This document shows positions 54,560 through 64,000 of a DNA stretch of 64,000 bases, in pieces. Every line of letters begins with the position of its first letter. Position 1 is the first letter of the stretch. The stretch lies in the NCBI GenBank assembly GCA_026122225.1, contig JANEZZ010001513.1:1674001-1738000 (forward strand), read 5' to 3'. The translations under genes were made by a program, and so were the position numbers. This stretch comes from Heloderma charlesbogerti (taxonomy: Eukaryota; Chordata; Lepidosauria; Squamata; Helodermatidae). The notes below the pieces were generated by a model, which was not told the origin of the DNA, made no database searches, and worked only from the letters and a program-made list of their open reading frames with translations.

Positions 54560-55620
54560 TCTTTAAGAAAGAATTATTTTAGTTAGTAAGTTTGTCTCTT
54601 GCTGAGAAAGAGCTCATTCATCCCCTGGTCAGCAAAGATGTTTTTCCTTTCCTAATTTTGCCACTAAACTCCGTGTTTGTACCATCTTGGAGGGTTCAAG
54701 AAGCACTTGTGTGCGATAAACCCATTCAATGGTTTATCCCACATTTTTTAAAAATATAAAACCCAGCCATTGCCCGGATCTGGGTAACAGGTGTGTTTTA
54801 TATTTTTTTAAATGGGGACAAATGATTATATATTTCTTCTTCCCAGCATTCCCAGGGAGAGTTCTAGGTGCAAACCGTCATAGCGCCTAGTAGAGGTTCC
54901 CAATATGAATGTCTGCTACCTCTTCCCACATTCCACCTTAAAACTGTAACTAAATGCAAATTCCTCCCCCTCTCTCCTGCCGCTTCCACTTCCACCTCTT
55001 GCTTCGATTAACATATTGTCTGATGAAGACCTCTGGAGAACTCAAAAAATTGCCCACTATTCTGTGACATTTTGGTTGGCTTAATAAAGGTATTACCTTA
55101 ATATGGAATTTCCCTTATAGCTAACATAACCTTTGTTATTTGTTTTTCCGGGATGTTTGTAGACAATAAGGTTGCATGTTGTTGCTGAAAATGTAAGGTG
55201 TCCTTGCTATCATAAAGAATAACTCCTATGACCCCGGTGCTCCAATCCAAAAGATGAACTCCTTGTTTAAGCAGACCCCTTAAAGAAGAACTCCCTTCAA
55301 CCCTTTTTGCCCTGGGATATAGAATATCTATACTATCACTTCATTTCTCTTTCTGGTTGAGAAATTTCTCTGTTCTCTCTTTCTAACTCTGCAAACAGCT
55401 ATCCACACTGCCTTGGGCAAAGGTAGTATTTACATTTCAGGCCCTTTCTCTGACCTTACGATCTTCACATGTCTAGCTGACTTTTTTCACCATCCTGTCC
55501 CCTTATTTGGCATCCATTCCCCCTCCTCCACCTTTCTGTATCATTCAAAGCCTGCTCCCTCCCCTGCCCCTCTTCCCCATCGCATACCTCATCTATGGAT
55601 TTAACCAAGTAATTACCAGT
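54560..55620. other. unassigned stretch
   Basis: No gene or named repeat is recognised. Several T/A runs are present. Confidence 0.45.
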
Positions 55621-55624
55621 TCCA

Positions 55625-56190
55625 TCTGAGGCCTTTGGAGTGTAAGCTGGTTCGGATGCTGTTTTTTATTCTGTTATTGTTGTGTTTTAATTGTGTTTAA
55701 ATGCATTTGTTTTATTATTTGTTTTAATTAAGTTTTATCTATGTTTGTAAGCCAAATGTGAACTGTGGTGCTGGAGGAAAATTCTGAGAGTGCCTTGGAC
55801 TGCAAGAAGATCAAACCAGTCCATCCTCCAGGAAATCAAGCCAGACTGCTCACTTGAGGAAAGGATATTCAAGGCAAAACTGAAGTACTTTGGCCACATA
55901 ATGAGAAGACAGGATACCCTGGAGAAGATGCTGGTGCTAGGGAAAGTGGAAGGCAAAAGGAAGAGGGGCCGACCAAGGGCAAGATGGATGGATGATATTC
56001 TGGAGGTGATGGACTCGACCTTGGGGGAGCTGGGGGTGGCGACGGCTGACAGGAAGCTCTGGCGTGGGCTGGTCCATGAAGTCAGGAAGAGTCAGAAGCG
56101 ACTGAACGAATAAACAACAACAAGCCACCTTGAGTGCCATTTTTCTTGGTAGAAAGGTGGCATACAAATCAAATAAATAAATGAATGCTG
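55625..56190 (+). mobile_element. L2-like LINE 3' tail, split by a BovB/RTE insertion
   Basis: 55625-55748 (T-rich 3' region to 'ctatgtttgt') and 56122-56190 ('aagccaccttgagtgcc', 'gtggcatacaaatcaaataa') are the two parts of one LINE tail. The RTE fragment between them is flanked by AAGCCA on both sides. Confidence 0.7.
55755..56121 (+). pseudogene. BovB-related RTE LINE 3' end
   Basis: The frame (107 codons from 55790; reading upstream adds ILRVP) encodes an RTE-type C-terminus: PWTARRSNQSILQEIKP, KLKYFGHIMRRQDTLEKM, GKRKRGRPRARWMDDI and LVHEVRKSQKRLNE. It ends in an (ACAAC)n-like tail. AAGCCA at 55749-55754 and 56122-56127 is a plausible target duplication. It is a different subfamily from 52331-52530, with GRPRARW where that one has GRQRMRW. 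The frame is intact but the reverse transcriptase and endonuclease are absent. Confidence 0.85.
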
Positions 56191-56384
56191 CTCATATCCT
56201 TATTCTGTTTGTTCTTGTAAGAAACCATGTATTTGAATATTCTAACCCTTGCTGGTTGTTGTTTTTTACTCATCCTGCTCCGCCCACGCTTTGTTGTGGC
56301 ACACTGTGACTCTAGGTTAAAGGTCCCACCCTGAAACATTTTCATGGAGGGCAGCTGAAATTATTCTCTGCCTGTGATCTACAA

Positions 56385-56755
56385 GCATTTCTACATGAGG
56401 CTTTTATTGTGCAGTCATGATTGGTCACTCAGTTTTTTTCAGACCCTTTACATGACATCATCAACCTCTAGGACCTGTCCCATCCCTTCTGGTGATTATA
56501 GCTGCATAATTCTCTACGGGGAAAACGCGATAAGGGACTTCAAAGCGCAGTAATTTTCTGGTGAAGTTCTGGAGTCATTCTATATTGCAGTGCCATCTAG
56601 TGGCTGTATAATGAAACATATAGAACTTGCCCAGAAAGAAAAAAACCTGGATGAAATCACATGAAAAGGAGCCAAGCTTAATCCTGCAAGGAATCCGGAA
56701 GCAGAAGCCCCAGTAAGGATGCAGGATTTTTGCCTGGTGTAGAAATGCTCTACAT
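56385..56755. mobile_element. GGGCTTC-type MITE, diverged ends
   Basis: The ends 'agcatttctacatgagg' and 'ctggtgtagaaatgct' are inverted. The interior 'tgccatctagtggctgtata' and 'atgaaacatatagaacttg' matches 59790-59835, and 'aatcctgcaagga..ccggaagcagaagcccc' matches 59890-59930. Confidence 0.7.
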
Positions 56756-56783
56756 CCTCCAAACCACTCGTTGTCCCATGTAA

Positions 56784-57180
56784 GTCTTATTTATTTATTC
56801 ATTTGATTTATACCTTGCACTTCTACCAAAAAATGACACTCAAGGTGGCTTACAAAAACAATTTAAAATAGATTAAAACACATTAAAATACAATAAAAAC
56901 ATAACAAATGCAGAATTAAAAACAGCAGACAAACCAACATACCTACTTACAGGCCAACGACCTTCCTGAATAAAGTGGTTTTTTCCTGCTGGCAGAAAGA
57001 TAACAGAGAGGGAGCAAATGTAGCATCTCTTAGGAGGGAGTTCCACAGCCAGGGAATGGCCACTGAAAAAGCCCTGTCTTTTGTCATGATTAGTTGTGCC
57101 TGTGATGGTGGCGGTCTCAAAAGGAGGGCCTCTCCAGAAGATCTTAAGGACTTAAGGATCTAAAGTCTTCCAACGAAGCT
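56784..57180 (-). pseudogene. L2-like LINE 3' end
   Basis: Starts with 'ttatttatttattcatttga' (inverse tail), then 'ctcaaggtggcttac' (the inverse of the hairpin region). The decayed C-terminal block follows in antisense ('ggagggagttccacagccag', 'gaaaaagccctgtct', 'agaagatcttaagg'). It is 5'-truncated. The tail resembles 55625-56190. Confidence 0.65.
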
Positions 57181-57189
57181 GGGTAGTTT

Positions 57190-57626
57190 GGTGCTTCAAG
57201 AGCACCGGTAGTGGCCCTGTTAGCTAACTGGTACTCAGTCAGCTGAACTCAATGGCCAATCTTTACCCACTGGGCCCTGTAAAACAAATGTGCCTCTGAA
57301 CTTGCTCTTCATTCTGAACAATTTGTCTCACCAGAAGCCTTGCCTGGCTACTCTCTTTTGGAAACTGATCACCTGCCTGCCTCAGGCTACATTACCTGCT
57401 CCTGGCCTTTCAGACCATTAATTGCTGGCCTTGGAACCTGACCATTTGTCCATCTTGGACTGTGTTTCCTTTACCGGGGACCTCTGCCCTTCAACTGCTG
57501 CCTCTGGTACTTGGCCTGCACCAGCCCTAGACCTTATGATCCTTTAGACTGACAATCAGCTTCCCTCATGAACCCTGGCGCATGGCTACTTGGAAGAACT
57601 TGACCCCACTGGGCCCTGTAGGGGTA
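57190..57626. other. unassigned stretch
   Basis: 57190-57290 may still belong to the L2-like element before it. No gene is recognised. Confidence 0.4.
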
Positions 57627-57749
57627 GGCCACCTGAGGCCCTCCAGATGTTTGGGATTACAAAATCCATCAGCCCCATGCAGCATGGCCAATTGCTAGGG
57701 AATGTGAGGATTTTAAGCCGACACATCTGGTGAGCGCCAGGTTGCCTAG
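57627..57749. mobile_element. hAT-like palindromic MITE
   Basis: The arms 'ggggtaggccacctgaggcc..ctccagatgtt' and 'catctggtgagcgccaggttgcc' enclose 'catcagccccatgcagcatgg'. It is the same family as 29372-29504. Confidence 0.65.
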
Positions 57750-58275
57750 TGTTGCAAGAGTGACACCCACTTGTGTAAATGCACTAATCCAAACAGCAGA
57801 TGAATGGTACTTTTGTTAATGCACAAAACAGACAAAAAGCAGCAAAGTCTATGAACAACACACATGTGCACAGAACAAACATACCATCTAAATCAGTAGC
57901 ACAAAAAATTGTAAACATACAGTTTGCATGTGTAGAATAGTTGTGTTCTCAAGTGATACTACTTTGACATAACATTTCAATAAGGTTTCCTGCCTGCTGG
58001 CAGGAATCGATATCTCCTATAGGATATTTTATAGCATGTGCTTATAACATATTTTCTTATAGCATATATTTATTTTACATAGATCTAAACCATCTCTCCT
58101 AAAACTCTCCATGGTCTGGGAAGTCATGTGCTAGAGGGTCAGTCTAGTACCAGGGGTTAATATAAGGGTTCCAGGGTCCGCTTTCATTCAGTCTGGGCAA
58201 TGGCGTTGAGAGAGGCTGTGGGGTTGTTGAGGGAGGTGGCACCACCAGATTTCCAACTGGCTTTCAGTGTGCCTG
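57750..58275. other. unassigned stretch
   Basis: No gene or named repeat is recognised. Confidence 0.45.
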
Positions 58276-58278
58276 CAG

Positions 58279-58457
58279 TGGAGGCTAATGGCTCTGATGT
58301 CAGTGGGCAGTGAATCTGCTCTGGATTTCACTCAGAACCAGTTAGAACTCTAAAGGTGCGGAAGCCCCTTAGATAGCTCCTTTAGAGTTCTGACAGGTTC
58401 TGACTGAAACCCAGAGGGGATTCATCTCTCCACTGACATCAAAGCCACCACCCTCCA
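58279..58457. mobile_element. foldback MITE, arms of about 83 bp
   Basis: The left arm 'tggaggctaatggctctgat..gtcagtgg' through 'agaactctaaagg' is the near inverse of the right arm 'cctttagagttct' through 'ccactgacatcaaagccacc' and 'accctcca'. The loop is about 12 bases. It has the build of a small hairpin transposon. No clear flanking duplication was found. Confidence 0.75.
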
Positions 58458-58459
58458 AT

Positions 58460-59595
58460 GTGTGCCTGTAGCCTGAGGTATTCACCCACCCATGGCAGAA
58501 TGAGTGAGAAGGAGTATGTTGTTGTGGGGAAAATCCATTTCTTCCCAGCTTCTGTGAGGATTGCAGCTAAACTAAGCTCAGAGGAAGCAGGAAAGTTTTA
58601 TACATACAAAACACAGACATCTCAGCCCCTTATGCCATTTTAGATTCATCATCTATTCAGCTGTAAGTAAGTAGGACACAACCACTGAAAAATACTTTGA
58701 AGAGCGTTACAGAAAGTATGGTCTTTTAAAAATGGTCATGCAAACCCCAAGGGAATAAACCATTCAGCCACTGGGTGCCAATGTTGCCTCATATTTGATA
58801 AACTGACACATTTTTCCTATGACCCTGAAATCTATATATTTAGGGGACTAAAGGGAATGTAACCAGTTATTTGTGCATGTTTTAAAATTAAAATAAAAAC
58901 TTCTGGAATAAGATGCCAGAAATATGATTGGTAAACAATGTTAAATATAAGGATTGTGTAGGTTTACAAAAGAATAAGGTGCTTAATGAAGGAGGAGCAT
59001 GGTAAAGTTATGAGTCAGTGCCGGGCTATTTCTTTTAAGTAGTCAATGGCACATTACTATGTTAACTTTAGATCAAAGCTTCTGAAAAGGTTATTAATTA
59101 TCCTAAGGAACTGGCTTGCCATTTCATAATTTCAGTGTAGGCACGGTTCTGCAATTTTCAGGAAAGATGTATACTTTAGACAGGAATCAGTTGGAAATAA
59201 TGCAAATATTAAGAATGTCTCTACGGTTTTGAAACTTATGCGCAATTAACAAATATGTGTTTTATGTGTTCCTCATTCCACTCTGCTCCCTTCTCCTCCT
59301 TTTGCCACCAAATAATCTTTTTGGCAGCTGCTCTTCCAGCAGAGTATGTAAAAGAAATTCATTGTCCAATATTATGCTTTTATGCATCCAGTACCAAGGC
59401 TTGGATACTAACATTCCTTGTATGAAGAGAACAGAGTTCATTTTCATGGAACAAGACTTTCCCACCTCCCCATTCCTTCCAGAGCTCCCTGAGTTCCCAA
59501 AGTCTGATCCTGGGGGGTTGGGGAGACATAAATGGGGAATTCTGGCGTAATGCAAGCCAGGATCTCTGCATCAAACCTGGTATGTGAGGGGAGGA
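58460..59595. other. unassigned stretch
   Basis: 97-codon frames are open on both strands at 59257-59555, with no recognised domain. No gene is called. Confidence 0.4.
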
Positions 59596-59599
59596 GTAA

Positions 59600-59963
59600 G
59601 GGAGGAGCTTATGAAGCTTCTAAAAATGGAAGTTTGCGGGTCCTTTACATTACATCGTTAGCCTCCAGGGTCTCTCCCATGTCTTCTGACCTTTATCCCA
59701 TTTTTTAAAGATCTGAGATATTGAGCCATTAAAATGCAGCACACTGAATTTCTCCATAAAAAGAGGAAGTCATGCAATAGTAGGAGCTATACCATAGCAC
59801 CATCTAGTGGCTGTATAATGAAACATATAAAACTTGCAGATAAAGGGGAAAAGGGAGGGGGGAGGGAAGCACATGTAAAGGCCTGAGCTTAATCCTGCAA
59901 AGAATTCGGAATCAGAAGCCCCAGTAAAATTGCAGGATAAAAAGCCTCTGTGTGGAGAAGCCC
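59600..59963. mobile_element. Harbinger-like MITE, GGGCTTC family, TAA duplication
   Basis: It begins GGGAGGAGC, with a shortened left end, and ends 'tgtggagaagccc'. TAA flanks it at 59597-59599 and 59964-59966. The interior 'caccatctagtggctgtata' and 'aagaattcggaatcagaag' is shared with 56385-56755. Confidence 0.75.
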
Positions 59964-60000
59964 TAACTGTCCCAATCTGTCATTCACGTGGCAGACTGGA

Positions 60001-60313
60001 CAGGGCCGGCTCAAGGTATTTTGTCACCCAAGGCAAGGGAAAAAAAATTCCAATCCCAATCTTCTCATATATGCGAAGAGTGTGCAGTAGAACAATTTAA
60101 AATCACACATATCACACATTAAAGGCTGTCTCATTCACCTGGTTTTGTAAAACACCATATTAAATATTTACTCTTTCAATTGGATCTAGAATTTGCCTTC
60201 CATGAGAAGAAGGGCTCTGCTCGTGGAAGGTCCCTCCACCTGATTTTGGGGTATTCCCCATTCCCCCCCCACACACACACACATCACAGCTCACTCCATT
60301 CAGCAAGGTTTGT
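60001..60313. repeat. repeat mosaic, right part shared with 25655-25770
   Basis: 60003-60050 ('agggccggctcaaggtattttg') looks like a MITE end. 60175-60310 ('ggatctagaatttgccttcc', 'ctcactccattcagcaagg') matches 25655-25770 and is cut by the L2 at 60314. A C-run and short (CA)n lie at 60263-60285. Confidence 0.5.
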
Positions 60314-61748
60314 TGCTGTTGTTATTTATTACATTTCTATACCACCCAATAGCCAAAGCTCTCTGGGTGGTTTACAAAGATTAAAGACATTAAAAAAGCA
60401 ATATACAGAGATTAAAAGCCATTTACATAAAAATCATATGAACAGACAATATACACAAGAGACTGTATATTTAAAACAACTTCAAACAAGCAATCTCAAG
60501 GAAACAACCATAACCATAAGACAATCTGGGATCAATTAAAACTTATCATATGCTGCCAAAATGTCTGGGAGAAGAGAAAAGTCTTAACTTGGTGCCAAAA
60601 AAATAACAACGTTGGTACCAGGCGGGCTTCATCAGGGAGATAATTCCAGAATTGGGGGGCCACCACCAAGAAGGCCCTCTCCCTTGTCGCTGTCTTCCAA
60701 GCTTCCCTCAGACTAGGCAGCTGGAGGAGGACCTTAGATGTTGAGCATAGTTTACGGGTAGGTTCATGTCGGGAGAAGAGCTCCGTCAGGTATTGTGGTC
60801 CCAAGCCATGTAAGGCTTTATGGGTTAAAACCAGCACCTTGAATTGGGCTTGGAAACATACAGTCAGCCAGTGCAAGCTGGCCAAAGTTGGTCTTATATG
60901 TTCAGACCTTCTGGACCCTGTTATCAATCTGGCTGCCACATTTTGCACAAGCTGCAGCTTCTGAACTGTCTTCAAAGGCAGCCCCATGTAGAGTGCATTG
61001 CAGTAATCTAACTTGGAGATTACCAGAGCATAGACAACTGAAGCCAGGTTAGCCCTGTCCAGACAGGGGTGAAGCTGGGCCACCAACCGAAGTTGGTAGA
61101 AGTCACTCAGTGCCACTGAGGCCACCTGAGCCTCAAGTGACAAAGATGGCTCAAAAAGAACCCCCAAGCTACAAACCTGCTCCTTCAGGGGGAGTGCACC
61201 CCTATCCAGAACAGGTAGAGCAACTTCCATCTGGTCAGCAGAACCACCCACCAACAGCATCTCAGTCTTGTCTGGATTGAGTTTCAGTTTATTAGCCCTC
61301 ATCCAGTCCATTGTTGCAACCAGGCACCAATTTAGCACATCCACAGCCTCACCTGAAGAAGATGAATAGGAGAAATAGAGCTGCGTGTCATCAGTGTACT
61401 GATGACCATGCACTCCAAAACTTCGGTTGACTGCACTCAACTGTTTTATGCAGATGTTAAATAGCATGGGGGACAAAACCGACCCATGTGGAACCCCATA
61501 CTGGAGAATGCACAGGACTGAGCAATATTCCCCAGGCACCACTTTCTGCATCCGACCCTCCAAGTAGGAGTGAAACCACTGCAATGCAGTGCCTCCCACT
61601 CCCAGCTCAGACAGCAGTCCCAGAAGGATATCGATGGTATCGAAAGCCACTGAGAGAGCAAGGAGAATCAACAAGGTCACGCTCCCCCTGTCTCTCTCCT
61701 GACATAGGTCATCATACAGGGTGACCAAGGCTGTTTCTGTGCCCAAAC
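60314..61748 (-). pseudogene. L2-clade LINE with damaged reverse transcriptase
   Basis: The minus frame is open for 404 codons (61746-60532). It aligns with the copy at 44990-46485 from its residue 42 (FGTETALV) onward. Motif A reads LALSVAFDTID, so the first catalytic aspartate is alanine. PQG has become PHG, and the catalytic box is YTDD (residues 117-120) instead of YADD. The C-terminus (RERAFLVVAPQFWNYLP, FWHQVKTFLFSQTF) is preserved. The 3' UTR and hairpin 'accacccagag..ctattgggtggt' run to a tail at 60314. It is 5'-truncated inside the RT. An open frame with lost catalytic residues points to an inactive copy that happens to lack stops, or to a dead subfamily. Confidence 0.88.
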
Positions 61749-61749
61749 C

Positions 61750-62685
61750 TTTTCATTCTCTGTGTAGAGAAACTCTGTGCCTAAGGAAGAATTCTGTAAC
61801 TCAGAAGCTCACACAATGCATTGTAAACAGTGGTTGATCTTATTAAAGGTGGTTATTATATTCTTCTTGAATTTGTTCTTCTGGACCAACACAGCTATTT
61901 GCTTTGGTCTGCTAATGGGAAATGTACACTGACATTGAATAAGCTAGTGAAATAACTTAGAGCTCAATGTGACAAATTGAGTTTGTACCACACTTTTTAA
62001 ACCAAGTTGTATTTAAAAAGTACCACCAGAGGTCAGTATATTTCAGATGAATGTGTTAAATTGCAAAAATAGATTTAACTAAAACCCCGTCAACCTAGAT
62101 ATTAAATTCTGTTGGTTGTTCTTTTACATCCTCATGTCATTTTAATAGCATGTATGCACGAATAAACTGCAAAATAGAAAGCCTATATATCTAACTTCAG
62201 GTTGCGCCTTACATCCAAGAAAAGTGGTGCGTTTTGTCATTTTCGGTATGGTTTCTAGGAGGCTGCTGAATAATGACATTTTGTTACATCAAGAGATATT
62301 TCGGTAAATAAAACGATATGTACCATGCTACATTTATCACTTTTTTGTCCAAGAAACAGTCCTATCAGGCTTCTCTGTGTACAATAACTTGCCTTGCATA
62401 GTACAATTACATTATACACAGCTTCATTAATCTGGTTTAATCAGTTGTAAATCTGTTTAGAGTGGGATATAGGTACATTCTAGGAAATATAGGTGGGATT
62501 TAGAGCATGTAAAGTGATGCATTGTTATTGCTGATTATCAAGGAAAAGTCATGCCCATTGTTGAATTTCATTGGTACATAGTGACTAAGCAAAGGAGATG
62601 TTAAATGGCATATAAATGCAATAAACATAAAGCAAATAGCTAGATTGCTCTCACATAATGCAAGTAGCTGAGATTGCCCTCAGAG
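61750..62685. other. unassigned AT-rich stretch
   Basis: No gene or named repeat is recognised. Confidence 0.45.
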
Positions 62686-62689
62686 AGCA

Positions 62690-62925
62690 AATGTGGTGTA
62701 GTGGCTAGACTGTTGGACCGGGACTTGGGAGACCCATTCAAGTCCCCCCTCCAGCACGAAGCTCACTGGGTGACTGGGCCAGTCACTGACTCTCAGCCCA
62801 CCCTGCCTCACAGGTTGTGAGAAAAAAAATGGGAAGGAGGACTATGTAAGCTGCCTAGAGTTCCTCGCAAGAGGAAAAAATGTGGGACATAAATGTAGTA
62901 ACAGCAACAACAACAACAACATAAA
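62690..62925 (+). mobile_element. tRNA-derived SINE with L2-like tail, nearly complete
   Basis: The tRNA-like head has A box 'tgtggtgtagtggctagact' and a decayed B box 'cattcaagtcccc'. The body is 'agctcactgggtgactgggcc', 'ctctcagcccaccctgcctc'. The L2-like end is 'aagctgcctagagttcc' and 'tgtgggacataaatg', and the tail is (AAC)n. The truncated relative is at 28080-28265. Confidence 0.8.
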
Positions 62926-62929
62926 GTGA

Positions 62930-64000
62930 TAGAAGTTTAATGGTACCAGAGCAATGGTTCCCTACTAGAAGGCAGAGTGAGGCATCAGATAGTGGATGCT
63001 AGGGGGCAAGGACAACCTTCAGCCTTTCGTCCTGAGCCACCCAGTTATCCCCATCTTCTTGAGCTGGTGCTCTGCTCATGCGACACTTTCATGCATGCAT
63101 GCTCCTGCTGCTGCATTACAGCATTGGTTGGAACCAGCTGCAAGTGGGTGCCAGGTAGAGCACTGAGCAAGCAGCAACGAGGTGTTGGAGGACAGATGTG
63201 GAGCACACCCTAAGCTGGGATGCTACTCTCAGGTACAGGGGAGGATGCTATCCCATCGCCCGTGTTGAAGTCAGATTCAACTGCCAGCCTGTAGATGAAA
63301 TCAGGGTGGAGGGCATCTTTGCCTCCCTTAGCAAAATGTTTTGGGGCTGGCCCTGAATGGGTCACTCTTCAATAGGAGAGTGACAAATTTTAATTGCTCG
63401 TGCCTCGAAGTGATGGAAACTGTTGAGATTCCATAGCCCTGTTCACCTGTCCTCCTCACATGCTCCCTGTTATATAAGGTGGGAAAGTAGGGTTGTACTT
63501 GTTGGCCTCTGTTGTGTTCCTCATGGTCCATACCTGTAGTTCTCCATGCTTTGGGACCAAATGTCTGCAGCAGAGAGCCTACTATACTTGTACATGCTTG
63601 CATTGCTCCGAGGCCATTTCTCAGCCATTGCATCCACCTTGACATTGGCTGTTTTGTTGCAACTATATATTGAGATTGAGGCAATTTTTTTTGTGGGTGG
63701 GCAGAGAATCAGAGTGGCCACCATTTTATTTTTCCCAGCAAGCCCTGTTTTAAGATGCTTTGGGGAGAATTCAAAATGGCTGCCTCCATATAAAAAAATA
63801 TGGTTGCCTCTTTTGTCACTCACTGAGGGTCACTATCATAATGAATAGCAGTAGAAAAACACACACTTTTACAATGTGTGTGGATTGTTCCTCTAAGTGT
63901 TCATTTTATGCGAAAGGTGCAGTGTTAATACCTCTCCAAAGAAAGGGTGGACTTGTTAAAAATATAAAACTATTAGTAGGGAACTTGTTTTTTGTGTTTG
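62930..64000. other. unassigned stretch
   Basis: Overlapping minus frames of 118 and 100 codons (63328-63823) carry no domain I recognise. 'gtggccaccattttatttt' and 'tcaaaatggctgcctcc' lie near each other (63715-63788). No gene is supported. Confidence 0.4.

Noticed and set aside
62690..62760. functional tRNA gene
   Set aside because: Same reasoning as for the Sauria SINE: it has a decayed B box and is followed by a SINE body and tail.
63328..63823. overlapping minus frames of 118 and 100 codons as exons
   Set aside because: Two frames overlap over the same bases, neither with a recognised domain, and no splice signals could be justified.

Overview
The window reads as nuclear DNA from a squamate reptile, most likely a lizard. 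Two tRNA-derived SINEs with the Sauria-SINE layout (tRNA head, BovB-like tail ending in repeats of CTTTAC) are the main evidence. The surrounding mix of L2-clade and CR1 LINEs, BovB/RTE 3' ends, other tRNA-type SINEs, a 5S-like SINE and many short DNA transposons fits the same group. The DNA is AT-rich, with many (CA)n, (AAAT)n and other simple repeats. The assignment rests on recognised repeat families, not on a database search.

I find no host protein-coding exon, no functional RNA gene and no CRISPR array. All long protein-like frames that I can interpret belong to retrotransposons: a 5'-truncated L2 with an open 439-codon frame and intact YADD box (44990-46485, +), a decayed L2 (60314-61748, -), an internally deleted near full-length L2 relic (8640-10805, +), a CR1 3' half (48775-49605, -), and BovB/RTE C-termini (52331-52530, -; 55755-56121, +). 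The window is therefore intergenic or deep intronic.

Layout: 1-8 kb is mostly unassigned AT-rich DNA with a hAT-type MITE nested in a LINE tail (5623-5948). 8.6-15.3 kb holds LINE relics, SINEs and palindromic repeats. 16687-17241 is a solo LTR with a perfect 5-bp target duplication. 18.4-23.6 kb holds the most unusual objects: two related non-autonomous hAT-type elements (18439-19281 and 22890-23584), each with a perfect 8-bp target duplication. Their interiors are strings of palindromes built on the core TACGTAAATATTTACGTA, alternating with inverted ATGGCGGC-type motifs. Between them lie two oppositely oriented 146-bp tandem repeat blocks. 28-32 kb, 35-36 kb and 37-44.9 kb are mosaics of SINEs, Harbinger-type MITEs with TAA target duplications, and a mosaic repeat in several rearranged copies. 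44.9-49.6 kb holds the best LINEs. 52-60 kb holds BovB ends, two foldback elements and more MITEs. 60-64 kb holds the decayed L2 and a tRNA-type SINE.

Nothing here works together as a pathway. The value of the window is its insertion history: several nestings can be read directly because a second copy in the window shows the uninterrupted site.
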